Source of the DNA: a virus
Virus record (IMG/VR): IMGVR_UViG_3300003876_000001
Location: 1-64,000 of that record
Reading direction: 5' to 3' (one strand)
Length of the DNA: 64,000 nucleotides
The notes under the pieces: model-generated
Databases searched by the model: none
What the model saw: only the letters and a program-made list of their open reading frames with translations
Told to the model about the DNA's origin: nothing
Shown: positions 31,130 to 38,486 of the stretch, piece by piece
Position numbering within the stretch: the stretch's first letter is position 1
Layout of the letters: each line of letters opens with the position of its first letter
Position numbers and translations under genes: made by a program

Positions 31130-31389
31130 ATTATATATTTTTCTTTTAGAATTTCAATAAATTTTTTTCTTGCAACATTACCCCTAGTATCATTAATAAA
31201 AATAGATTCGATACCATGTCTCATAAATTCCCATTTATCACCTCTAAAATAACCAAGCCAACCAAATTCAAGATTTTCTTTAGTTAACTTATTATTTTCT
31301 TCTTCTATAATTTGCTTTTGTATTGTTGTTAGTTCCGTTTCTTCGATGGAATCTCTTGGCATAATACCATAAAACCAGTATTTCTTCAT
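31126..31389 (-). CDS. Hypothetical protein, 87 aa
   Basis: Not recognised. Contains LGYFRGDKWEFMRHGIESIFI, suggesting a small α/β fold. Coupled to the downstream 27-aa membrane peptide. Confidence 0.6.
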   Translation of the reverse strand: MKKYWFYGIMPRDSIEETELTTIQKQIIEEENNKLTKENLEFGWLGYFRGDKWEFMRHGIESIFINDTRGNVARKKFIEILKEKYII

Positions 31390-31444
31390 TCAGTATTAAT
31401 TTTAAAAATAAAATGATTCTAAAATTAAATACTCAAGAATAAAA

Positions 31445-31735
31445 TTAGTGTTCTAACGCTATTTGTCGTATAACTTCTTTACCATCACCCGTTAGTTCAT
31501 AGAATATACTAAATGCTTCTTCATCTTCCTCTAATAGATCAAGTTCAACTAATTCATCACAAACTTTCCATGAAAGTAAATTACCATCAATATCTTCATC
31601 GTGATTAGGATCACGATTTTCAAATTCAGCACACCCATCATTTGCATTAATTAAAAATAATGTTTCAAGATGTTCTTGAGTTAAATCATATGTAAAATAT
31701 AATTTATTACTTAGATATTTAATTGTTTTCTTCAT
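31445..31735 (-). CDS. Hypothetical protein, 96 aa
   Basis: Not recognised. Very acidic (many Glu/Asp, e.g. DELVELDLLEEDEEAF), a composition seen in DNA-mimic or anti-defence proteins, but nothing more specific. It overlaps the cREC gene by 17 nt. Confidence 0.65.
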   Translation of the reverse strand: MKKTIKYLSNKLYFTYDLTQEHLETLFLINANDGCAEFENRDPNHDEDIDGNLLSWKVCDELVELDLLEEDEEAFSIFYELTGDGKEVIRQIALEH

Positions 31736-32144
31736 GTTTTCTATAATTTAATAAATAATTATCAATATTTTCTCTACCTGCTGGATTCATTGAATGTCCA
31801 AACCAATCAGGTAATTTTAAATTATTATCCATACAGAATTCTACTAACCACTTAGCACAATCCATACCTGTTTTTTCTTTAAATCCTTGATTTTCTGCCC
31901 ATGAATCATATTTATCATCCCAATGTTCTTTTGGTGCATAATGTTCATCGGCAAGGTCGTGATCAAAACCAATTATAGTTGGCATTACATCATGTTTTTC
32001 ATAATTACGTGTAATATAATCTACGAATTGATTATAATCACGTACAATTTTCCAATGATCATCTCTATATGATGTAAAACTAGTATATTCATACGCATCA
32101 ATTGGATTGCGTATGTCGTCTAAAAATAACCTATATCCTTTCAT
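31719..32144 (-). CDS. Cyclic-phosphate processing receiver (cREC) domain protein
   Basis: Receiver-like fold with family-specific motifs: LFLDDIRNP (7-14), GFDHDLADEHY (59-69), TGMDCAKWLVEFC (92-104) and HSMNPAGRENI (117-127). The family was predicted by comparative genomics to process 2',3'-cyclic phosphate RNA ends, and it often occurs with RNA ligases and Pnkp. Here it is another member of the RNA end-processing set, though 15 kb from kptA. Confidence 0.8.
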   Translation of the reverse strand: MKGYRLFLDDIRNPIDAYEYTSFTSYRDDHWKIVRDYNQFVDYITRNYEKHDVMPTIIGFDHDLADEHYAPKEHWDDKYDSWAENQGFKEKTGMDCAKWLVEFCMDNNLKLPDWFGHSMNPAGRENIDNYLLNYRKHEENN

Positions 32145-32716
32145 CTATTTGAGTTTAAATAATAATTTCTTTGTGTAGTATCCATACTTTTTTTAGCAAA
32201 TTTGTCCAATTCATCATTGTCCATATAAACTAATGTTCTTCTTAATACGGAATACATAAACAAATGTTCGCTTTCTATCGATATTTTTTGTGCTTTAGGT
32301 TGAACTTTAATTATACATCTACCCTTTTCACTTACATATATCAATCCCCAATTCTTGGGTAATTCTTCTTCTTTAATTAAATTAGTTGGACAAGCATAAA
32401 ATCTATACTTACCCATTCCTAGTTCAGGATGTTTTCTAAAGTGTTTCTTCTTATCTTTTAAGAAATCAGTTCTACTTACTTTTGCTTCAATAAGTGATGA
32501 TATTCCACTACCAAATCCTATAACATCTGGTCTTTCAGCAGAAGCACTAGAAATTTCTTTAAATATTACACCACATTTCCAATTATAACCTGATCTATTT
32601 AATACTTTTGCACTATAATCTACAACATCTTGATGTGATAAACCCTTTCCTTTCTTTTTAAGAACTTTTTTCTTCCTTTTTTTATAACTACGTTTAATTC
32701 TACTCTTTACTCCCAC
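32141..32716 (-). CDS. PD-(D/E)xK nuclease-like protein
   Basis: 191 aa. After a very basic N-terminus (KRSYKKRKKKVLKKKGKG), RPDVIGF...SLIEAKVSRTDF gives the D-x(n)-ExK catalytic arrangement, followed by KYRFYACPTNLI and LPKNWGLIYV. This family of phage nuclease-like proteins is usually annotated only by fold. Overlaps the cREC gene by 4 nt. Confidence 0.75.
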   Translation of the reverse strand: MGVKSRIKRSYKKRKKKVLKKKGKGLSHQDVVDYSAKVLNRSGYNWKCGVIFKEISSASAERPDVIGFGSGISSLIEAKVSRTDFLKDKKKHFRKHPELGMGKYRFYACPTNLIKEEELPKNWGLIYVSEKGRCIIKVQPKAQKISIESEHLFMYSVLRRTLVYMDNDELDKFAKKSMDTTQRNYYLNSNR

Positions 32717-33039
32717 TAATAATACTCTTCTAAATCTTTCATATAATCAAAATTTTTAGGTACTTCTTTTAATAGTTTATGATAAAATTCGTTATCAATA
32801 TTACCTAAAATTTCCCATTCAACAGTAGAACATAACATATCATGTGCTCTATACTCATAATTTTCATCAGTCATATATCCAAATTCGATAGCATCAAATT
32901 TAGCTTCAAATTTATTGTAAAGTATTACACAAGGATAGTTATCACCATATCCTAGAATATCACCTTCTTTAATTTCATTACCACATTTAGTATATGTACA
33001 AAGAGTCGAATCACCTTTCTTCAGTCTATTTAATATCAT
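32716..33039 (-). CDS. Hypothetical protein, 107 aa
   Basis: Not recognised. N-terminal CTYTKCGNEIKEGDILGYGD resembles a small zinc- or SH3-like β domain with two Cys. Adjacent to the nuclease-like gene (1-nt overlap). Confidence 0.65.
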   Translation of the reverse strand: MILNRLKKGDSTLCTYTKCGNEIKEGDILGYGDNYPCVILYNKFEAKFDAIEFGYMTDENYEYRAHDMLCSTVEWEILGNIDNEFYHKLLKEVPKNFDYMKDLEEYY

Positions 33040-33077
33040 ACGGCAAATATATTAAATAATATTAATAATATCAAGGA

Positions 33078-33533
33078 TTATCCTAAAAATGGTTGAATTA
33101 AACTTTCAATTAGTCTTTTATATAACTCATTATTTTTTTCTACCCACCCCATTTTGATTTGATCACCAGCTTTAGAAAATAATTTAATGTCAAAATTTTC
33201 AAAATTTATTTTATCGTTTTCTTGATCACCATCAATAAATAAAATTAAATCATAATCTTTTTCATCAAACGTATATGTTAATTCAATTTCTAATTCAATA
33301 TTTTCAGTATCATTATTAACATTAGTTTCTTTATTTACAAATGTTGATGAAAATTTCTTGAATTTATTTTTATCACTTAGGCTTGTGATAATATCTTTAA
33401 TTAAATTTGTTTGGAATTCTTTTGAGTTAAGAAGATTATTATGTTCGAATTCGTCTTTAACACCTGTCATACCTAAAAAATCAAATTCAGACAGTTCTTC
33501 ATTGATTACTCTATATAGTTCTTTTCTTTTCAT
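33078..33533 (-). CDS. Hypothetical protein, 151 aa
   Basis: Not recognised. Acidic; β-strand repeats in the middle (IELEIELTYTFDEKDYDLILFIDGDQ). First gene of this minus-strand group. Confidence 0.65.
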   Translation of the reverse strand: MKRKELYRVINEELSEFDFLGMTGVKDEFEHNNLLNSKEFQTNLIKDIITSLSDKNKFKKFSSTFVNKETNVNNDTENIELEIELTYTFDEKDYDLILFIDGDQENDKINFENFDIKLFSKAGDQIKMGWVEKNNELYKRLIESLIQPFLG

Positions 33534-33640
33534 AAAATCTTTATTATAAATACATTATAGTTTAATAAAAATAAATTTTAAATTTTTGTAACCAAAACCT
33601 AAAGTACTACGTATTTATTAGCAAGAAAGCGAAGTTATCG

Positions 33641-33654
33641 CTTAAACGTTTAAG
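33641..33654. promoter_or_regulatory. 14-bp palindrome upstream of the 33,789 peptide
   Basis: CTTAAACGTTTAAG is perfectly self-complementary and follows an AGCGA/TCGCT hairpin. A dimeric regulator site is possible. Confidence 0.4.
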
Positions 33655-33788
33655 TTAAGTCTTTAAAAAAGAAAAGAAAATAGCTTCTCCCTAGTGTAAT
33701 AACTGAGGGTAGGTAAAAGTTTTTTGCAAAATGACTTGTTTATTTAAATTATATGTATTATAATTGCGTTGAATTAAAAAATAGAACA

Positions 33789-33872
33789 ATGAAAAGATTA
33801 GTTAACATAGTAGGTCAACCCCAACCGCAGCATCAACATCAGATGTTGAACGGGGAGAATATGTCTAGTTAA
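33789..33872 (+). CDS. 27-aa micropeptide gene
   Basis: ATG to TAA; MKRLVNIVGQPQPQHQHQ start, Gln/His/Pro-rich. Followed 26 nt later by a very strong terminator and preceded by a non-coding leader, so it has its own short transcript. Not recognised. Confidence 0.6.
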   Translation: MKRLVNIVGQPQPQHQHQMLNGENMSS

Positions 33873-33897
33873 CTATTGTAATTATAATAATTAATAG

Positions 33898-33932
33898 AAC
33901 CCTGTTCACATCAAAATGAACAGGGTTTTTTT
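33898..33932 (+). terminator. Strong rho-independent terminator
   Basis: 11-bp stem AACCCTGTTCA/TGAACAGGGTT, then seven T residues on the plus strand. Confidence 0.93.
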
Positions 33933-33977
33933 ATGTTCATACTTTTGTAAAACGTTACAAATTTTAATATTAAATAT

Positions 33978-34053
33978 CTAGGTGCGATCCATGAGGTGTG
34001 GTTGCTCGACTTGGAATCGAGATTATTTACAGGTTCAACTCCTGTCACTTAGA
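33978..34053 (+). tRNA. tRNA with UGG anticodon (Pro)
   Basis: Acceptor CTAGGTG/CACTTAG, anticodon loop CTTGGAA in CTCGA/TCGAG, T arm ACAGG/CCTGT. First gene of the plus-strand array. Confidence 0.85.
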
Positions 34054-34079
34054 CTTATTGTTCTTTGATTTATTAATAT

Positions 34080-34155
34080 CGGGTAATGGACTAATCAGGT
34101 AAGTCGCTTCGTTTGGGACGAAGACATCATGGGGGTTCGATTCCCTCTTACCCGA
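34080..34155 (+). tRNA. tRNA-Pro (UGG)
   Basis: Acceptor CGGGTAA/TTACCCG, D stem GAC/GTC, anticodon loop TTTGGGA with the G37 typical of tRNA-Pro. Confidence 0.9.
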
Positions 34156-34179
34156 CTTATAACTTTTCATATATGAAAG

Positions 34180-34236
34180 GTAGCATTGTCGGGTCGTGAC
34201 CCCGAAGGTATGGATTCGATTTCCATTAAACACCCA
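34180..34236 (+). tRNA. Truncated tRNA-His-like sequence
   Basis: Anticodon stem TCGGG/CCCGA with loop TCGTGAC (GUG) and a T arm ATGG/CCAT, but the acceptor and most of the D arm are missing. A pseudo-tRNA beside the intact His gene. Confidence 0.45.
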
Positions 34237-34239
34237 TAT

Positions 34240-34312
34240 TGACTTATTGTATAACGGTTTATTACGCCAAATTTTGAATTTGGAGATTCTGGTTCGATTC
34301 CAGATAGGTCAG
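34240..34312 (+). tRNA. tRNA-Gln (UUG)
   Basis: Acceptor TGACTTA/TAGGTCA, anticodon loop TTTTGAA in CCAAA/TTTGG, T arm TCTGG/CCAGA. Confidence 0.9.
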
Positions 34313-34317
34313 CAAAT

Positions 34318-34391
34318 GGTGTTCGTAGTATAACGGTAAACACGCTTGATTGTGATTCAAGTAATGCCTGTTCGATTCTGGTCGAACACCC
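34318..34391 (+). tRNA. tRNA-His (GUG)
   Basis: Acceptor GGTGTTC/GAACACC with the His-specific C73, anticodon loop TTGTGAT in CTTGA/TCAAG. Confidence 0.9.
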
Positions 34392-34399
34392 AAAATATT

Positions 34400-34468
34400 C
34401 CCATATGGGGTAATAGTAACTCGCAACACTTTGAATGTTGAGCCATAGGAGCGTAACCTATTATGGGT
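34400..34468 (+). tRNA. tRNA-like, UUG anticodon, atypical T loop
   Basis: Anticodon loop CTTTGAA in CAACA/TGTTG, D stem GGG/CTC and T stem ATAGG/CCTAT are good, but the T loop AGCGTAA lacks TTC. An HNH gene starts 12 nt later. Confidence 0.55.
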
Positions 34469-34479
34469 GCAAATAAATA

Positions 34480-34758
34480 TTGATTGAAAATTCAGAATAT
34501 AGACACACTTCCAATTTAAAAGAAAGATTATATAAAGAAGGTTTAAAAAAACGTGAATGTGAATTATGTGGACAAGGTGAAGAATGGAGAGGAAAAAAAA
34601 TGAGTCTAATTCTTGATCATATTAATGGAACGAATAATGATAATAGGATTAAAAACCTAAGAATTGCATGTCCAAATTGTAATGCAACATTAGATACACA
34701 TTGTGGAAAAAATAAAAATTCAAGAGGTACTAAAAGAATCATCAATAACAAAAAATAA
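34480..34758 (+). CDS. HNH homing endonuclease, possibly 5'-truncated
   Basis: ECELCGQGEEWRGKKMSLILDHINGTNNDNRIKNLRIACPNCNA is a complete HNH block. Relatives carry an N-terminal DNA-binding region; here the frame starts at TTG right after a tRNA, so the front is probably missing. Its 3' end overlaps the convergent minus-strand gene at 34,720-34,949. Confidence 0.75.
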   Translation: MIENSEYRHTSNLKERLYKEGLKKRECELCGQGEEWRGKKMSLILDHINGTNNDNRIKNLRIACPNCNATLDTHCGKNKNSRGTKRIINNKK

Positions 34759-34949
34759 ACACATTCCATGATCTTCAGTAACCCATCCTAAATCAGTCAT
34801 ACGATTGACTAACTTAGGTGCTATAAACATTCTACCTTTCATTATTTCTTGATATGCATTATGTTTTTTGAAGTCTTTTGAAAAAAAGACTTTCTTGATT
34901 TCCTTTTTAGTTTTCTAGGAATTCTCTTAGGATTTTTTATTGCTTTCAT
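34720..34949 (-). CDS. Hypothetical protein with -1 frame break on seven U
   Basis: ATG overlaps the TGA of the AAA/M41 gene (ATGA). Frame 0 gives 35 codons with a basic start. At U_UUU_UUU (34,881-34,887 complement) a -1 shift opens FSKDFKKHNAYQEIMKGRMF...DLGWVTEDHG... to TGA at 34,720. The slip site lies inside an AGTCTTTT/AAAAGACT palindrome. Programmed shift or one missing T would both explain it. Confidence 0.55.
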
Positions 34950-37042
34950 TCCATTATGCTTGGAGCAGGACTTTTTGGTCTTACAAGTTCATATTTAGTT
35001 TCAAAATGATTAAATTTATCGTGTAAATTATAATATTTTTCTAAGTCTTTATTATCAACATTATAATTTAATCTATCTAAAACTTCAATTATTTGTTCCT
35101 TTTTCATTTGAGAATTTTGGGATAGATATTTTGATAATTCTATTAATAATATTTTATTTTCATTTAAACACTTTTCGGCTTCTTTATAACATTCATTAAC
35201 CCAAGTTTTTGCCTCAATATCTGTTGCTTGAGTATCTTTAAATTCATTATATTGTGTTGGTGCATTAGGAATACCAAATGCACTATTTTCAGATAACATA
35301 CCATATCTTTGTGCTGCAATTAATGCATTATTAGTTGCTCTTACTAAATCACTTTCAGAACCACTAGATTGGAAATCTTCACCAAAAATCATTTTTTCAG
35401 CAATCATCCCACTTAATGATACAATAATATCATTTTCATACCAAGTTTTTAAATGCATACTAGGTTGTTTTGAATTAGTAAATGCATTATCACTTTCACT
35501 TGTTTTACTTACAATAACTTGTGGAATGATACCCATTATTAACATACACGTTACTGCATGTCCACTTTCATGTACAGCATTTAATAATTGAATCTCACTA
35601 CCATCAGATTTTCTTCTATTTTCTAATTTTAGTTTAACATCATATTTTTTATTTAATATGGTTTTATTTTTATGAACAAAATCAATAATATGATAAGCAT
35701 CTTCATCATATTCAAAAGACCAATTTATTTGATCCACATCTTTACTAGAAATAGCAATATCCAATGTAATTTTACTCATTGTTGATTCAATCATTGAATT
35801 GATTGTTGTAAATACTGGTCTTGTTCCTAATGTTGGAAATACACCTTCTTTATATAGGATGTCATTAATAGAATCATCGAAATTAACATCAATTTCAAAT
35901 CTTTCCATTATATCATTTTTTACTCTATTTAATTCTAGATTAATTAAATCTCTATATGTTTGAGAACTAAATGCTTTGTAAATAATATGATTATTTCCCA
36001 ATCTACCTATTTGTTCAACTCTAAATCTGGTTTTTAATGATGCTTTAATTTCACTTAAACCGATTGATAATGAATGTTTATGGAAATCATCTGCATTATT
36101 ATCTGGTGAAACTTGTGATGTCATTTGATATGCTTCATCTAAATTACCTATAATGAATATACAAGATTTAGTATAATCATATAATCTAGGTTTAAAGACT
36201 ACTTTTAATTTTAACTCTAATAAATCGATAGTTTGTTTTGCATTTAAATTTTTAAATGCTTCATATATTAAATTTTCAGAATAATATTCATCATTAAAAC
36301 AATTCTTCATTGAATAAATATATGATGATGGTATAACGAAGTTTTCAGGTATGCTACTTCTTTTTACCATTTTTTTATTAGAACCACTACCTGTTGTTTG
36401 AGGTTCGGCTATTTCTTCTTCTTCAACTTCATCATCAAGATCAAAAATATCTTTAAATTTATTTAATCCTTTTGTAATAATACCATTTTCAACTTCAACA
36501 CCTTCATTAACACATTTTTCTAATTTATAAACAAATCTCATTATTTCACCACCAGACCAACTATAATCAATGTGTTCCAATTTACCAGAATCAAGTAAAT
36601 CCCATATAACCCTTAATCCTGATTTTTGAACTTCAGCACCATTTTCATCGATAGTTCTACCTAATTGGAATTCATCAAACATTACAGCAACAGGTTTATT
36701 TTCTTTATCTTTTAAATCTCTACTGAAAACATGTGATAATGAACCATCACCCTGACCAGCATAATCACCAACATTAAATTTATATATAATGTCGTCTAAA
36801 TTAATATGTTTAAACATAGCTTGAACTAGTGATGTTTTACCAACACCAGTTAAACCCCATAAATTAATAATAGTTGGTCTTATTTGACCTTCTGGAAATA
36901 GATACCAAGATTGAATATCATCTAATAGTTCATCTATTACATCATCAATACCAACAAATTCTTTTTTTAAATTTATTTTAGCATTATTTAGAATTTCTTT
37001 TTTTTCAAGAATTTCTCTTTTTTTCTCTTTTAATATTTTCAT
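34946..37042 (-). CDS. AAA+ ATPase fused to FtsH-type M41 zinc protease
   Basis: 698 aa. Walker A GLTGVGKTS at 63-71, Walker B VMFDEFQLG at 120-128, and a ClpX/Torsin-like second half with FKPRLYDYTKSCIFIIGN. A zinc protease signature HESGH at 491-495 and GSESDLVRATNNA match the M41 (FtsH) active site. No transmembrane segments are visible, unlike cellular FtsH. The AAA insertion at about 180-280 is unusual. Its role may be degradation of host or misfolded virion proteins. Confidence 0.85.
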   Translation of the reverse strand: MKILKEKKREILEKKEILNNAKINLKKEFVGIDDVIDELLDDIQSWYLFPEGQIRPTIINLWGLTGVGKTSLVQAMFKHINLDDIIYKFNVGDYAGQGDGSLSHVFSRDLKDKENKPVAVMFDEFQLGRTIDENGAEVQKSGLRVIWDLLDSGKLEHIDYSWSGGEIMRFVYKLEKCVNEGVEVENGIITKGLNKFKDIFDLDDEVEEEEIAEPQTTGSGSNKKMVKRSSIPENFVIPSSYIYSMKNCFNDEYYSENLIYEAFKNLNAKQTIDLLELKLKVVFKPRLYDYTKSCIFIIGNLDEAYQMTSQVSPDNNADDFHKHSLSIGLSEIKASLKTRFRVEQIGRLGNNHIIYKAFSSQTYRDLINLELNRVKNDIMERFEIDVNFDDSINDILYKEGVFPTLGTRPVFTTINSMIESTMSKITLDIAISSKDVDQINWSFEYDEDAYHIIDFVHKNKTILNKKYDVKLKLENRRKSDGSEIQLLNAVHESGHAVTCMLIMGIIPQVIVSKTSESDNAFTNSKQPSMHLKTWYENDIIVSLSGMIAEKMIFGEDFQSSGSESDLVRATNNALIAAQRYGMLSENSAFGIPNAPTQYNEFKDTQATDIEAKTWVNECYKEAEKCLNENKILLIELSKYLSQNSQMKKEQIIEVLDRLNYNVDNKDLEKYYNLHDKFNHFETKYELVRPKSPAPSIME

Positions 37043-37220
37043 ATTTGTTTTTTATTACTATATTTATTTTTTTCTTTAAATTCGATATCATAATAATATT
37101 TATATTATTCTAATACTTAATGGGTAATCATTTATATCTACAAAATATATTTGAATAATATCACACTTTTGTCTAGAATGAAAAAAGTTTTTTTATCTTA
37201 TAATCACAAATATATATATA
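37043..37220. other. Non-coding upstream region of the AAA/M41 gene
   Basis: Very AT-rich, no ORF or strong hairpin that I can support. Confidence 0.4.
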
Positions 37221-37412
37221 TTATTTTAATTTTGATATTTTCCAACAATATAAACATGTAATTGTTTTATTACTACCATCATACTCGTGTGGGGTTGTTA
37301 TTCCTTCTGAAAAGTTTTTAATAATATCACCATTAAATTCTTTTCTACATTGCCTACTATCACATATTTGTACAAATTTAAACTTTCTACCACTATATAT
37401 TTTTTTTCTCAT
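37221..37412 (-). CDS. Small zinc-finger-like protein, 63 aa
   Basis: CDSRQC ... CLYC spaced about 30 residues apart gives four Cys for one zinc site. Basic N-terminus. Not assigned to a family. Confidence 0.6.
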   Translation of the reverse strand: MRKKIYSGRKFKFVQICDSRQCRKEFNGDIIKNFSEGITTPHEYDGSNKTITCLYCWKISKLK

Positions 37413-37637
37413 AAAATAAATAATATAACTTTTTAAATTTCTTTACAGAAAAAAACTATTTATTATAAATAAAGTAATTATTTTTATTCTGATTAATGTC
37501 AAAAGGTAATTATTGGCGAAGTTAATAAAAAGATATCTAAAATACAAGAAAAATATTTATTTATGTTAAATCACATGATTTTCATAAAATCAAATTTCTT
37601 AAATAATAGCAATATATAACACTAAATTATAATTGAA
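37413..37637. other. Divergent intergenic region
   Basis: No ORF. It must hold promoters for the flanking divergent genes, but no motif stands out. Confidence 0.35.
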
Positions 37638-38090
37638 ATGAACCCAGTTTGTAAAGAAGAATTTAAAAAAGCGAAAAATCTAATTAAGTTAAGAATAGAT
37701 GATATTGGTTCACATATTAAACCTGATATTCAAAATCTTGATTCTGGAATTTTTTTACAATTTTTTGAAAATTGGGAAGATATTGTTAAGGTATATAATG
37801 GTACTAAAATCGGTATTAAAAGAAGAGTTTTTGATGTTTTAAATAAAGAGAATATTGAGGATGTTATTATGTATTTTGCTAATGATTTTGAGGTTAAAAG
37901 TTTTGAATTAGAGTATGATGTTCTTTATATTAATCTTGATGGGTCTTTCGACTTTATTGTTGATGGTGAGATTATACATATGAAACCATTTTCTGTTGTA
38001 AGTTTTATGAAAGGAACAAAATTAGAAATTCAAAATTTTGATGATGTTAATTATCTTATTAGTATTAAGTTCAAATCACCACTCTTTTAA
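37638..38090 (+). CDS. Cupin-like protein, 150 aa
   Basis: C-terminal FDFIVDGEIIHMKPFSVVSFMKGTKLEI resembles a cupin turn: DGEI, a proline step, then a strand pair. It shares this layout with the 145-aa protein at 57,291-57,728. No catalytic metal triad is evident. Function unknown; convergent with the 67-aa gene. Confidence 0.55.
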   Translation: MNPVCKEEFKKAKNLIKLRIDDIGSHIKPDIQNLDSGIFLQFFENWEDIVKVYNGTKIGIKRRVFDVLNKENIEDVIMYFANDFEVKSFELEYDVLYINLDGSFDFIVDGEIIHMKPFSVVSFMKGTKLEIQNFDDVNYLISIKFKSPLF

Positions 38091-38279
38091 AGGGCAAGTT
38101 GCATTCTCACACCTAACTTTAGCTGGCATAAAACAACCACACATACCACATCTTTTATTATCTTTTAATTTAGGACATTCTAAACAAATTTTCATACGTT
38201 TAGTTGCTAATTTTTCTGCTTTTTCATTCAGAAAAATATAATTCTTCCAACCCATAATAATTTCATTTAATTGTGACAT
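38076..38279 (-). CDS. DUF6171-like zinc-ribbon protein, 67 aa
   Basis: EKLATKRMKICLECPKL...CGMCGCFMPAKVRCENATCPLKEW carries eight Cys in the pattern of a small zinc-ribbon phage protein family. Overlaps the plus-strand cupin-like gene by 15 nt at their 3' ends. Confidence 0.75.
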   Translation of the reverse strand: MSQLNEIIMGWKNYIFLNEKAEKLATKRMKICLECPKLKDNKRCGMCGCFMPAKVRCENATCPLKEW

Positions 38280-38280
38280 A

Positions 38281-38454
38281 TTATTGTGATATATTTTCTA
38301 GTGTTTTAGATAATGCAACAGCAGCATCATCAATTGTAATTTTATACTTTTTTGCTATTATATTTAAAAGCATTTCAATATCTTTTTTATTATCTGTTAA
38401 TAATAAATTTGGAGATATAATACGATGATTTTCTTCGATTTTTTTATTTTTCAT
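38281..38454 (-). CDS. Hypothetical protein, 57 aa
   Basis: ATG to TAA; MKNKKIEENHRIISPNLLL, then helices ending AVALSKTLENISQ. One nt before the next gene's start, so co-transcribed with the DUF6171-like gene. Confidence 0.6.
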   Translation of the reverse strand: MKNKKIEENHRIISPNLLLTDNKKDIEMLLNIIAKKYKITIDDAAVALSKTLENISQ

Positions 38455-38486
38455 AATTGTAAAATTAATTAAAATTTTTCATATAA

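Noticed and set aside
34045-34233. Minus-strand ORF of 62 codons
   Set aside because: Antisense to the plus-strand tRNA-Pro/His region; no start context.
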